The position numbers and the translations under genes were made by a program. DNA of 64,000 nucleotides from Paraphysomonas bandaiensis (taxonomy: Eukaryota; Chrysophyceae), in the NCBI GenBank assembly GCA_965644295.1, contig CBFFRP010000434.1, forward strand, positions 1 through 64,000, in the 5' to 3' direction. This document shows, piece by piece, positions 1 to 10,821 of this stretch. Each line of letters begins with the position of its first letter. Within the stretch, counting starts at the first letter, position 1. The notes under the pieces were generated by a model. It worked only from the letters and a program-made list of their open reading frames with translations. It searched no databases and had not been told where the DNA came from.

Positions 1-1440
1 AATAATATCATAGATACCATTTTAATGCTCATATCATAAGTATGATACATCAGAATATAAGATAGATAATGCATAACAGGTGAATCTTAATGATTATAAT
101 CAATATAGATAGTATTGTATACCTGTCACCTTGAAATGCTTGAAAATCATGAACAGCTTAATATTAAAATGCTTTCTGTTGAATGTCTACATGACAACAA
201 TGAAAGAACAGATGAAACATATTAAATCACTGGACTATAGGACCAGGTAAAATACAAACGCTGAACTGATAATTGCATATATCGCATGAAAGTGCGCAAT
301 GCAGATTAAGATAATCGGTGCCTCTATAATAGTAGGGCAGCAGAGTTAAAACTCTGATTGTGAGGCTGTTCTACCAGTGGAACAAAGCCAGCACTATTCC
401 ATACTTGTGGAAATAAAAGATATATATATGCCAATGAGGGGGCTGTACCATTTGAATAAAAGATGCCTGCTAATGAACGGCAATAATATGACTGTGAATC
501 CGACTGCTGTGCCCTATGCGGGGAGCTTGTCGACACGTCAAATAATGAACTCAACAGGACTATTAACTATATCCTGAGGTAACACTATATATAGAGAGGA
601 GAACTGTTCTCTCAACCGAATCATCGTCGGGAGGTATACGAGCTCCTTCAACAATAGACTTCGATGGAGCGACCGTCAGTCTGAGGGGTCATATCGAAAG
701 TCGGCTATAACGCGATTTCTGAGGTAGCTGGCTCGTTGGCTGCTCCAACAGATTTCTCGTCATGCACAATAACATCGGGTTCGGAACTAAGTTTAGAGGG
801 GTCATTCCCGTCGGTATCATCCTCGTGGTTAAGTTCATCGTCGGATTTATCATAAATCCGCTCCCGTAAGCCTGGAAAGGTAAAAGAATGCTGAATGAAT
901 TGAACAGTCCGTAGTATCTAGAACCATATAATCCATACATGTCCTGAGATATCACAATATTGGGAGGAGATACTGCTCTCAACCATACACAGAGTACTGG
1001 ACGGAAGAGATCAGCACTCAATAATTCATCAGATAGATAAATATAAAAGCACATAAGTCCTGATTGAAGTGCTCTACTGTAAGCCGATATACATGATACG
1101 CCAAACAGAGTAACAAGAACAAATAAATGGTGTATATCTATTATTCATAATACATCACCGAGAAAGAAGCAGATGAAGATAACAACCAATGTAGGACATA
1201 TATATGTGCTACACGAACAGAGCAACATCCTTTGGGAACACATATTGGAGTACAAGCTTTTGTGCACAGTGAAACCTTTGTGGATAAGATAAAGCAACCA
1301 TTATCAATGAACTTCTTGATAAATAACTACTTCCGTTGAATAAAGAGAAGAGAATCCATGCTCTCAAACACAACTGCTGTGCGAGGCCAACATATGACTC
1401 ACAACAAGCGATCTCTACTGCAGTGGGTTGACTCCTGAGA
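1..1440. other. Non-genic stretch with possible decayed element fragments
   Basis: I recognise no intact gene here. On the minus strand at about 690-850 there is a stop-free acidic, Asp/Glu/Ser-rich run of about 50 codons. It resembles the linker between integrase and reverse transcriptase of copia elements, but it has no diagnostic motif. The position just upstream of a copia element makes older transposon debris likely; that is inference. Confidence 0.3.
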
Positions 1441-1486
1441 AGGGGCGAATAGTAGTCATCGAAAGAATATTCAATAGCCATCGCAC

Positions 1487-1740
1487 TGTGAAGTCTAATC
1501 ATCGGTGTTCTATGTAGCAATGAAATACAGACATACATGACTACAGTATAGGGAGTATTATTACAAGTATACAAAGAAACTGAAAATATAGTAGCTGTTA
1601 AAGATATGATTTGTAGAACAGAATGTTGATGTTGGTGAATGACGTGGTTCCTAACTCACAGGGCTACAACATCATAAACTTACTATATCTCCTATAATAT
1701 CAATCAGTCAATATTGCACTAACTAAAAGCGTAAATTAAT
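1487..1740 (+). repeat. 5' LTR of copia element (clear homology part)
   Basis: The sequence from about 1506 to 1740 matches 6409-6646. From about 1560 onward I find no difference over some 180 nt. Weaker similarity goes left to about 1487, so the true left edge is uncertain; the 3' copy suggests a full LTR of about 305 bp. No clean TG...CA ends or target-site duplication could be fixed by eye. Confidence 0.75.
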
Positions 1741-2890
1741 ATGGCAGCGGATGGAAATTTCACGAATGTCGCCCAGGCTCAAAGGTACCTCCCTTCGAGG
1801 AACTGAACTTCAAGAAATTCAAGAAGTTCTTCACCTCATTCCTCATGAGACACAATCGAGCTCATCTTGTCCTCTCAGGGTGATAAACCAAGGCACATTC
1901 ATGATCTAGACTTCCACAGTCCCAGCGGGAGCTCATATGACTGATGCACAGAAGAAGCGACTACGCAAAGCGAAGAAACTCTGGAACACTCCGGAACGAG
2001 ACCAGCGTACCTCCTTCCTGATGGAAGTGTGCAATGCGCTCACTCCAAAAGCAGGCACAACAGCGGCTCTCTCACGAAGGAAGTGACAGCAAAAGGGTTA
2101 CTACAGGCACTGGAAGAGAGATTTCTCAATCGTTGAAAAGAATACAGTACAGGCAGAGGTCACAAAGTTCAATTCAATGAAGATTACCTCAAGTCAGTCA
2201 GGAGCAGAGCCCGTCGACAGCGTTGAAGCCCAGCGCCAAGACGCTCGAGAATCTAGGTCGTGAAGCTCGTCGGAAGACGACAAGCTCACTCGACTAAAGG
2301 AAGGTCTCACAGACAAGAGAGACTCCCAACTAGCACACACAGCCTGTACACAGGCAAACGATGTGACATACGCAAGAGCAAGCAGCCTAATCAAAGGGTA
2401 TGAAAAACACATCATTCGGCAAGCATGCGTTGCAAAATTCAGGGGGACAGACAGTGTCAATCAAGCAGTGGATGACAGTAAATGGAAAGAGCACAAGAGA
2501 AAGGGCAGATGCAATAAGTGCAAGAAACTTCGGCCACTTTGGCCAGGAGTGCAAGACTCCAGTAGCACGTCATAAAGAGGATGAAGGGGACAAGATCACA
2601 GAGAAAAGATAGAGACCACAGAAAACAGGGGTGATAACATAAACAAAGCTACCTGTGTGTGAGATATGGGAGATCCCAGGCCATCAGACTAAAGACTGCT
2701 TCCACTTGAAGACTGCTAAAGCTGCAGTGGTCTGCCTCTAAACGGGGGCGAGACCTCAGGAAGGGAAACGGCAATCTCTACAAGAACAAGAAGAAAACCG
2801 CGAGTGTCTGTACATGATTCTGAAGATGAAGCGGGATACGAATCGAATCGATATGTGTGGAAGAAGAGTGCGAATTCATAGCACAGAGCA
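1741..2890 (+). pseudogene. copia gag remnant with CCHC zinc knuckles
   Basis: An ATG sits at 1741, directly after the LTR homology, but its frame stops after about 21 codons. Gag-like pieces continue in other frames. At about 2510-2552 there is a CCHC zinc knuckle (C-x2-C-x4-H-x4-C spacing) that only reads through across a one-base frame change inside the knuckle. At about 2658-2699 a second knuckle-like stretch has Trp in place of its second Cys. The region is therefore non-functional as a continuous gag. I cannot exclude that some breaks are assembly errors, although host genes in this window show no comparable breaks. Confidence 0.7.
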
Positions 2891-3978
2891 TGTCAGATGT
2901 TATTTATTTAGACAGCGGGTGCAACAAGATGATCCTTTACCTCCAAAAACCACATGACCATCCCTTCAGCGCGCTGATAGGCAGATGTCCGCATGCGAAC
3001 AAAGTGTAAACTGTCAATACACAGTGTTGGCGATGTGGAAGCTTTAAAAAGGTGTACTACGCACCTGAAGCAAGTAAGAACCTCGTAGATATGAAGAGCA
3101 TCACAGATAGGGTTGTGTTGTGACGTTCGATAATGATGAAGTCGTCATTCGAAATAAGACTACGAACAAGACACTCATTAGACAGAGAAGTGTTAATGGA
3201 TTATATCCAGTTCGACTCGAAGACTTACTTCAGCTTGGAGAAGAATCCTCAGCAGCACTTGAGGAGCAGGGGTTTGATGACCAGCGAATTCTATGGCACA
3301 AAAGACTTGGCCATGTCAACTATGATAAACTGACTGAGTCCGACTGCCGAGGCCTAGTTGATGGAATAAATCTGGACAAGAAATATTTCAGAAAAAAACA
3401 CAAAAACGATATGCAAATGTAATACCTGCATGCGATCGAAACTCACGAGAAAGAACTTCAGGACTCCACGCCAGTTGATGAACTTAGACAACAACCCAAA
3501 GGAGAGAGGGGTGCTCAGTGCAGATACGATGGAAGTCCTAAACACGCCATCGATGGAAGGCTACAAACATGTGTTACTATTCAAGCACAGTGATGCAAAA
3601 CATGTATGGGCTTATGGGTTGAAAAACAAGACTGGGAGTGAAGTGTTAAAGTGTATGAAGGACATGGTAGAGACCCAACTTGTCAAAGAAGGATTGCAAC
3701 TACGACGATATCATGCAGATGGCGCAGGAGAACTAGTAGGGCAACATGTCAGGCAAGTACTGCGTGAAACCACCAGCACAAGGACTGTACAGGTTACTTG
3801 GACTCCACGTGACACACCCGAAATGAATTCGCTATCGGAACGCACTAATCGTACAGTGAAGGAGATGGCCCTTGCTATATTGCTCGATAGTGGCATGCCA
3901 TCAGTATTTTGGTTCAAAGCAGTCTTGCATGCTGTATATCTGATCAACAGGTTACCTACGAAGACAACGAAAGGATAG
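2891..3978 (+). pseudogene. copia protease and integrase remnant
   Basis: An aspartic-protease motif (LDSG) is seen near 2911. It is followed by the GAG-pre-integrase motif LWHKRLGH near 3295 and a Cys pair that completes the HHCC zinc site after a frameshift in an A-rich run near 3391-3410. The integrase core is open from 3430 to 3978. It carries the three acidic catalytic positions, recognisable as ADTME, HADGAGE and the Glu of NSLSERTNRT. A stop at 3976-3978 and a frame change then separate it from the RT frame, which resumes with the usual end-of-integrase motif (SPFEYITG) before 4019. Confidence 0.8.
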
Positions 3979-4018
3979 CATCTCACCTTTTGAGTATATT
4001 ACTGGAACCGCACCAGAT

Positions 4019-6292
4019 GTGAGTGACTTGAAGATCTGGGGCTGCAAGGCATGGGCTATTGTGCCGAAGGAGCAGCGCCGCAAAGAGTGGAAAGAAAAGG
4101 GAAAACCTGGATACTATATAGGACAATGTCAACAACCTGTTGGACACCAAATATATATTCCAGACCTGAATGCTATTATTGTTGCAGTCAATGCACAGTT
4201 TGATGAGTCAATTCCAGAGCGTTCACAGGAGTATTTCGACGAAATAGATAATCTACAAATCGACACCTCAGAAACAGCAGAGAGTGTAAATGACTATCAG
4301 TACCTGGTGGGCCTCAGACATCTTGATGGACACCTGTGTTATGTTACCACCAGAGTGATAGAGAGAAGAGGAGTCATTGTTGCATATAGGAGATTAGATA
4401 TGAAAGGAAATACTACCGAGGAGCAAACTCCAATTCATATCAAAGATGTAGTAAAGATGACTCACTCTACAAAGTGTCAGACCGACAAGTTTAATAGTTT
4501 GCGAAATGAGTTGGATCAGACTTGTAATGACAGTGACAATGAACAGAGGACTCCTGACCGCTCAAATCGGGGCGCATCTTCAACAGGTGGGGCAGATCGA
4601 AATCCCAGAACTGAAAAACGACCTCGAAAAAAACGGCACATTGTTAACGTTGGTGTCCTCGGCGATGTCTCATTGTTTCTTGATTCCTCCAACAGCACAA
4701 TTAAAGAGCCACAGACGCTGGCAGAAGCAAAGAAGACTCCACAGAGAACATACTGGATTGAAGCTACCAGGAAGGAGGTGCACAAGCTTGAACGAAGGAC
4801 ATGCTGGAAGATTGTCCGAAGGCCGAAACACCGAAAAATCATAAAATCTAAATTGGTCTTTAAAGTAAAGCGCGACCATCTTGGAAAAATTAAGAAGTTC
4901 AAAGTTCGACTTGTGGCGAAAGGGTTTACTCAAGAACAAGGAGTCGACTATAATGAGACATTCTCCCCAGTAGCTAAAGGTGTATCATTTAGGCTAGCAC
5001 TGGCACTGGCTCTGCGATACAATCTGCAACTCCGTCAACTCGATGTAGAAACGGCATTTCCGTATGCAGATCTGGACGAAGACGTGTTTATGTCTCCACC
5101 TGCAGGAATAGATATTCCACAAGGCTGTTGTTTGAAGATTCTGAAGAGTTTGTATGGCCTAAAACAAGCGCCTCGAAATTGGCATTCAATGCTGAAGGAC
5201 AGTATAAAGGCGATGGGGTATAAACAATGTGTTCTTGACCCATGTTTATTTGTACTCAAGGGTACTGATGATAACCTACATATGATACTTGTGTATGTAG
5301 ATGATATCATTGTGCTCAGCTCTGACAGCCGTCATATTGAAGAAGTCATCAGCGCCTTTAAGACTCAATATGCCATGCAAGATATGGGGGACCTTAAGCA
5401 TTATTTAGGTCTTACCATTGAGCGTCATAATGGCCAGATTAAGTTACATCAGTCTGCATATGCTAAAGATGTTGTGGCCAGATTCAATCACTTGTTGTCA
5501 GAAAAGAAGAGACGGTGCAAGGCAACCACACCTCTACCACCTGGCCTAAAGTTGTCCAAGGATGCAAAAGAGGAAGAAACTCGAAAACAGAGAGAATACG
5601 TTGATGCATTTCCCTATCAATCTGTTATTGGTGCCTTAATGTATTTGGCAGTGCATACTAGACCAGACATGGCATATACAGTAAATCTTCTCTCCCGGTT
5701 CACCACAAGACCCACGTACGCTGCATGTCAAGCTGCTCTGCATACTTTATTGTATTTAGAAAATACAGTTGATCAAGGTATCATATTTCCTAATTTCACA
5801 GATGAAGACCCTCTATGTGTGTACTCTGATGCAGATTGGGCCGGAGATCTGGATACATGCAGATCCACTACAGGGTATATCGTATATCTGTGGGGTGCTC
5901 CAATTGCATGGCAGTCCAGACTGCAGCCAACAGTGGCTACGTCGACTATGGAAGCTGAATATATGGCTGCATATGCTGCAATTCAGGAGATTGTATGGAT
6001 ACGAGGGGTGATGACAGAGCTCGGAATTCGTGGATTTGAGCTCAGTAAGAATGCGTCTCCAACAATCTTGAATATGGACAGCAAGAGTGCGATTGATCTA
6101 GCTCAGAACCCGGTAAATCATAAACGTTCCAAGCATATTCGGATCAAGTATCATTGGATTCGAGAGCAAGTGGGAGGCTGTATCGTCAGGCTGAATCATG
6201 TGCCAACGGCAGAGATGACAGCAGACGTGATGACTAAAGCCTTGTCCGAGAAGCTGCACTATCAGCATGTGCACACTATGGTATCGCACTAA
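4019..6292 (+). CDS. copia reverse transcriptase-RNase H segment
   Basis: A 757-codon open frame that is the 3' part of a copia polyprotein. Its true start lies upstream of the frame break, so 4019 is only where the frame opens. The first 230 residues are the integrase C-terminus and a charged linker. The RT domain then shows the copia signatures KARLVAKG-like (here KVRLVAKGFTQ), LYGLKQAPRNW and the catalytic YVDD near 5299. RNase H follows with YSDADWAGD, STTGYIVYL and ATSTMEAEYMA, and the LTR-proximal end MTADVMTKAL is intact. It could still be translated in pieces, but the element as a whole looks non-autonomous. Confidence 0.92.
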   Translation: MSDLKIWGCKAWAIVPKEQRRKEWKEKGKPGYYIGQCQQPVGHQIYIPDLNAIIVAVNAQFDESIPERSQEYFDEIDNLQIDTSETAESVNDYQYLVGLRHLDGHLCYVTTRVIERRGVIVAYRRLDMKGNTTEEQTPIHIKDVVKMTHSTKCQTDKFNSLRNELDQTCNDSDNEQRTPDRSNRGASSTGGADRNPRTEKRPRKKRHIVNVGVLGDVSLFLDSSNSTIKEPQTLAEAKKTPQRTYWIEATRKEVHKLERRTCWKIVRRPKHRKIIKSKLVFKVKRDHLGKIKKFKVRLVAKGFTQEQGVDYNETFSPVAKGVSFRLALALALRYNLQLRQLDVETAFPYADLDEDVFMSPPAGIDIPQGCCLKILKSLYGLKQAPRNWHSMLKDSIKAMGYKQCVLDPCLFVLKGTDDNLHMILVYVDDIIVLSSDSRHIEEVISAFKTQYAMQDMGDLKHYLGLTIERHNGQIKLHQSAYAKDVVARFNHLLSEKKRRCKATTPLPPGLKLSKDAKEEETRKQREYVDAFPYQSVIGALMYLAVHTRPDMAYTVNLLSRFTTRPTYAACQAALHTLLYLENTVDQGIIFPNFTDEDPLCVYSDADWAGDLDTCRSTTGYIVYLWGAPIAWQSRLQPTVATSTMEAEYMAAYAAIQEIVWIRGVMTELGIRGFELSKNASPTILNMDSKSAIDLAQNPVNHKRSKHIRIKYHWIREQVGGCIVRLNHVPTAEMTADVMTKALSEKLHYQHVHTMVSH

Positions 6293-6340
6293 GTAGACTT
6301 GCTCATCACAGTATATTCTGATATGTTCATTGAGTGGGAG

Positions 6341-6646
6341 TATTGAACTACAACCAACTCCTACGTGCGTACTTGAAGTTTGGTAAAGTCAATCGCTAGT
6401 AGTTATCCTGTATTCTATGTAGCAATGAAATACAGAATATACATGACTACAGTATAGGAGTAGCTATTACAAGTATACAAAGAAACTGAAAATATAGTAG
6501 CTGTTAAAGATATGATTTGTAGAACAGAATGTTGATGTTGGTGAATGACGTGGTTCCTAACTCACAGGGCTACAACATCATAAACTTACTATATCTCCTA
6601 TAATATCAATCAGTCAATATTGCACTAACTAAAAGCGTAAATTAAT
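6341..6646 (+). repeat. 3' LTR of copia element
   Basis: It begins just after the purine-rich tract GAGTGGGAG and ends where homology to the 5' LTR stops (about 6646/6647). Its final 180 nt appear identical to the 5' copy. The beginning (TATTGAAC...) resembles the TGTTGAAC start of many copia LTRs. Confidence 0.75.
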
Positions 6647-7029
6647 AAAGTGTGTTCAGAGTTCTGCAGTAAGGGTCTCAAACGGTCTAACCAGTTCACT
6701 CAGTGCATGTCACAGTAAAGAGAGCAGTGTGATTCTCCTTGCCAATATATAGAAAAACAATCGTACACTATGTTTATAAATTTGAAGCTGTTCTGAGTAA
6801 AGGTATATTCTCGATTCTTCTTGACTTAGTGGTCAATTTCGGTGATATAATTCCTGTGGTAGCGTGTTATATATGTACTTGTGCGCTTAGAGACTGCTTC
6901 TCCATCGCGAGAAAAATCAGCAATAGATGTTATATGTTACGTATAAAACTAATACAATAAACTGCAAAATACTTGCATGGAATTCAAATCTATTATTACA
7001 CCAACTAATTTGACGACCTTCCCAATAAC
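6647..7029. other. Short intergenic stretch
   Basis: This lies between the element's right end and the 3' end of the thioredoxin gene. It contains only short open frames without a recognisable product and presumably includes the thioredoxin 3' untranslated region. Confidence 0.5.
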
Positions 7030-7500
7030 TTACTTCTTGAGTTTAATCTTTCTAATGGCATCACGAATCTTCTGCTCGTTATATCCAAGAATAGTTTCCA
7101 CCTCCTTTCCCTTGGAAAATACTTTAAAGGTTGGCATAGACTTAATTCCACATCTCTTTGCTACATCAGCGGCCTTATCGACATTGCATTTCAAAAATAC
7201 GACGTCATCATACTCAGGATTTTCGGCCAATTTTTTGTAAGAGGGAGCAGCTACTTTACAAGGTCCACACCAAGTCGCGTAAAAATCAATAACAACAATA
7301 GACCTCTCCTTATTAGCTAATACTTCATCCAATCCGTTTACACTTGTAACTGGCTGAGGACCACTTGAGTCATTTTCTCCAGGAAAAGGTTGAAAGGCCT
7401 GCCAGGCGCGGTACAGCAAGAAGAGCATCAGCACCACATGAATAGGGTTCGTCGGCAACTGTGAAATAAATGCTTGAATGGCGTCCTTAATAGATTCCAT
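7030..7500 (-). CDS. Membrane-anchored thioredoxin
   Basis: An intronless 156-residue protein. A hydrophobic segment at about residues 20-33 precedes a thioredoxin fold with the active site WCGPC at 77-81. The fold also has the conserved cis-Pro region (SMPTFKVF) and a Lys-rich C-terminus. This predicts a dithiol-disulfide oxidoreductase tethered to a membrane, with the catalytic domain C-terminal to the anchor. I chose the ATG at 7500; an in-frame ATG at 7527 would add nine residues (Tyr/Phe-rich) and cannot be excluded. The stop is at 7030-7032. Topology and organelle cannot be read from sequence. It could equally be called a TMX-like or plant-type anchored Trx. Confidence 0.9.
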   Translation of the reverse strand: MESIKDAIQAFISQLPTNPIHVVLMLFLLYRAWQAFQPFPGENDSSGPQPVTSVNGLDEVLANKERSIVVIDFYATWCGPCKVAAPSYKKLAENPEYDDVVFLKCNVDKAADVAKRCGIKSMPTFKVFSKGKEVETILGYNEQKIRDAIRKIKLKK

Positions 7501-9355
7501 TATATAGAAATAAGAATAGGATATCACAAGATAAAAAGTCGGCTGCTATTGATTGTAAGAGTAATATGGAGTCAAAGGCAGCTGTTTTCTGCAACTCAGA
7601 CAGCACAACACAATACAAGATCAACAAACACAGCTGCTGCGTCTCGTATATCATATATGCTGCTGCTGATGGTGGCTTGTGACAGTGTGGCACGATCGTT
7701 TATATGGTATGTATATAGCATACAGCGCACACCATACAGCATACAGCATACCTATAGCAGCACAATACAACTGTATATACGTATGGAGTACAATGATTTC
7801 ATTGGCTACTACTCCATTGTTCGTATGCCTCTTCAAATCTATCATCGCTTTTTCACTCTAATTATGGTCAGTTTACTTGTAGATACTCGTAGTAGTTGAA
7901 CTGCCAGTCCTCGACACTTTGTGTGAGTTACTTTTGCCTTGCTTTAGCATAATTATTAGGGTTCAGCTATTATTGTACCTTAGGATACCAAAATTCATCT
8001 TTGCTGGACATGAAATAGCAACACCGTAGTAGTGAACTCACCTTAGAGAATAAATGGTAGTACAGTGTACCTTTTAGGCTGGTAAGATTATGGAGAATAT
8101 ATACGCTGTACAGTCAGAAATACTCTTCTCTGGCTATTCAGAAATATACCACTCATTCACATTGCATCTGAGTATGATGCCCTTTCACCTGTATGTAGAA
8201 AATTAGCAACAGTTTTTCGTATCATGCACGCAAGATTTATTTCCAAGTTTAGTGCATTTGAGAGACCGGGCTGAGGTACAGTTGACAAATACAAAGAGAC
8301 TGCACGTTTCGACATGGTTAACACTCCATTTATTGGTTGCTGATGTAAGTGAGGACAATGCATGTAAGGAATACACAGGGGTCATATGAATATATACTTT
8401 TATGATGGCCTTATGATTATTAAGTACTCTCTACACTACCGTGCCTGAATTTACGGGTGTATATAGCGCTTGCGAAAATAATTACATTTGCTTGCTACTT
8501 GATTTCAAGCTGTATATTTGACAAGTTTGCAATTTATCATATCTGATAATTAGAAATACTTAACACAAGTACTCATTAATGTAATAGGTTTACAATATAT
8601 CCGGTTTAAAACGTAAATATAATTTTACAACTGCACTTTGATATTGAATACAGTTACATCTACTGCCAATTCTAAGAGGAAATAATATTCAACCCAGCAA
8701 AATTGGTGGAATTATCTAGTCACAATAATTTCGGTGTGGAAATCTAGTCAATAATATCCGTATTCATTAGTTGTTGGCTAGATGAATACCATAAACACGT
8801 AAACACCTAGTCAACGTACAACGTAGTCATTGTCAACAAATATTTAATTATTAGATTTTCAGCCCTTTGGCTAGGCTGTTACAGCACCATTTTAGGAGTG
8901 ACTAGAAATTACACCAAATTGACTAGGTCTAAGGTCTAATAATATATCCCAATTCTATTGCTTACATTAGAGATTAGAGAATGTTGACAACCAATATTAG
9001 ATAATATTTTGCAATTTATTTAGAGCCCAGAATATTCATACAATTTCGTTAAATTAAACTATATAATAGTTTTGCAAGGCTTACTCAAATTTTTTCGCAT
9101 CTAGTTGATAGAAGCAAATTTATTCGAATTCGCTCATTCTTGTGTGTGGACACTACATTCGACTAACATTATTATCTTATAGAATATGCTTGCAAGAAAC
9201 GGATCTGTTGCACTATATCGTGCTCATGCTATGCTGAACACTCAGCACATAAAAAAACTATGTAGAGTCAAAGAACATTAGTTTAAAAACGCTCGAATCT
9301 GTGACGACATTCCTGTATATAAGTTTCAGTTACAAAGATACTAACTCCGATTGTA
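7501..9355. other. Intergenic, AT-rich; putative thioredoxin promoter and a dispersed repeat
   Basis: No gene is recognised. The first 300 bases, upstream of the thioredoxin, hold a cluster of CATACAGC/ATAC motifs (about 7705-7760) like those near other start codons here. From about 8690 to 8940 lies a copy of the CTAGTCA-rich repeat described separately. The rest is AT-rich without long open frames. Confidence 0.5.
8697..8937 (-). repeat. CTAGTCA-rich dispersed repeat, copy 1 (inverted relative to copy 2)
   Basis: Read on the minus strand, this stretch aligns with 57650-57840 on the plus strand. Shared blocks include CTAGTCAATTT, CCTAAAATGGTG, AATATT...GACAATGACT and GTTGACTAGGTGTTTA. The motif CTAGTCA/TGACTAG recurs several times in each copy in both orientations. 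There is no coding capacity. It looks like a small non-autonomous element (MITE-like); the element class is inference. Confidence 0.7.
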
Positions 9356-9698
9356 CTATTTCTTATTATTCTTTGCCAACGCTTCCTGTTGAGCTTGTAA
9401 CTGACTTTCAAATTCTTTGACTACATCCCCAACCACTCCCTGAGCGTGCATATACTTCTTTGTGCAACGGTCTATACACATCATTTCTCCTACTTGTAGT
9501 TCAGTATCAGAATACTTTGTAATGCACTTCTTAGCACATAGTGCAGACATTCTGATTAAAGCGTAAGAGTACAATTCTAACAACGCAACGCCACACTTAC
9601 TTATTGAACATATCTGTATACATCTCCAAGTCAGTTTTCGCAATGAACACAGGAGATGGGCCAGTTGGCTGGGGACTTTCACTCCCGAAAAAATTCAT
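9356..9698 (-). CDS. TIM10: Small TIM chaperone of the mitochondrial intermembrane space (Tim10-like)
   Basis: Two exons: 9698-9601 and 9551-9356, joined over a 49-nt GT-AG intron (9600-9552), give 97 residues. The twin CX3C signature is at C38/C42 and C58/C62 with 15 residues between, as in the Tim9/Tim10 family. Members of this family form hexamers that carry hydrophobic precursors across the intermembrane space and are oxidised there through the Mia40 pathway. The sequence around the second pair (CIDRC...KY) looks more like Tim10 than Tim9, but I am not certain which. An unspliced frame starting at 9682 would replace the N-terminus with unrelated sequence and lacks the helix preceding the first Cys pair, so I prefer the spliced form. 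The start codon lies only 45 bp from the TATG tract shared with the divergent PFK-2 gene. Confidence 0.88.
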
Positions 9699-9742
9699 TC
9701 CGACAATATAGATAAATGTGCTATTCTTCTCTGCTATTCTTC

Positions 9743-10086
9743 TATGTATGTATGTATGTATGTATGTATGTATGTATGTATGTATGTATGTATGTATGTA
9801 TGTATGTATGTATGTATGTATGTATGTATGTATGTATGTATGTATGTATGTATGTATGTATGTATGTATGTATGTATGTATGTATGTATGTATGTATGTA
9901 TGTATGTATGTATGTATGTATGTATGTATGTATGTATGTATGTATGTATGTATGTATGTATGTATGTATGTATGTATGTATGTATGTATGTATGTATGTA
10001 TGTATGTATGTATGTATGTATGTATGTATGTATGTATGTATGTATGTATGTATGTATGTATGTATGTATGTATGTATGTATGTATG

Positions 10087-10120
<34 letters not shown>

Positions 10121-10759
10121 TGTATGTATGTATGTATGTATGTATGTATGTATGTATGTATGTATGTATGTATGTATGTATGTATGTATGTATGTATGTA
10201 TGTATGTATGTATGTATGTATGTATGTATGTATGTATGTATGTATGTATGTATGTATGTATGTATGTATGTATGTATGTATGTATGTATGTATGTATGTA
10301 TGTATGTATGTATGTATGTATGTATGTATGTATGTATGTATGTATGTATGTATGTATGTATGTATGTATGTATGTATGTATGTATGTATGTATGTATGTA
10401 TGTATGTATGTATGTATGTATGTATGTATGTATGTATGTATGTATGTATGTATGTATGTATGTATGTATGTATGTATGTATGTATGTATGTATGTATGTA
10501 TGTATGTATGTATGTATGTATGTATGTATGTATGTATGTATGTATGTATGTATGTATGTATGTATGTATGTATGTATGTATGTATGTATGTATGTATGTA
10601 TGTATGTATGTATGTATGTATGTATGTATGTATGTATGTATGTATGTATGTATGTATGTATGTATGTATGTATGTATGTATGTATGTATGTATGTATGTA
10701 TGTATGTATGTATGTATGTATGTATGTATGTATGTATGTATGTATGTATGTATGTATGT
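9743..10759 (+). repeat. (TATG)n tetranucleotide tract of about 1,017 bp
   Basis: About 254 uninterrupted TATG units with a single visible imperfection at about 10088 (TATATATG). It fills nearly all of the 1,123 bp between the start codons of the TIM gene (-) and the PFK-2 gene (+). The long Tyr-Val-Cys-Met frames it produces are an artefact of repeat length, not genes. The true length may differ because such tracts assemble poorly. Confidence 0.97.
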
Positions 10760-10821
10760 TTATGTTCTTTCAGTTGAACTTATTTGTTTAGGTTTTTTGG
10801 GTTTATTGAGCTGCTGTTCTG

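Larger units (their letters stand above)
1487..6646 (+). mobile_element. Ty1/copia LTR retrotransposon, internally frame-broken
   Basis: Two nearly identical LTR copies flank an internal region in copia order: gag with CCHC knuckles, aspartic protease, GAG-pre-integrase and integrase, then reverse transcriptase and RNase H. Integrase lying upstream of RT separates copia from gypsy elements. A purine-rich tract at about 6331-6340, just before the 3' LTR, fits a polypurine tract. Gag to integrase is interrupted by stops and frameshifts, while RT-RNase H is open for 757 codons. The element lies left of, and does not interrupt, a recognisable host gene. Confidence 0.9.

Noticed and set aside
377-1574. 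Several short open frames on both strands
   Set aside because: No motifs, no consistent composition and no splice partners; likely chance or transposon debris.
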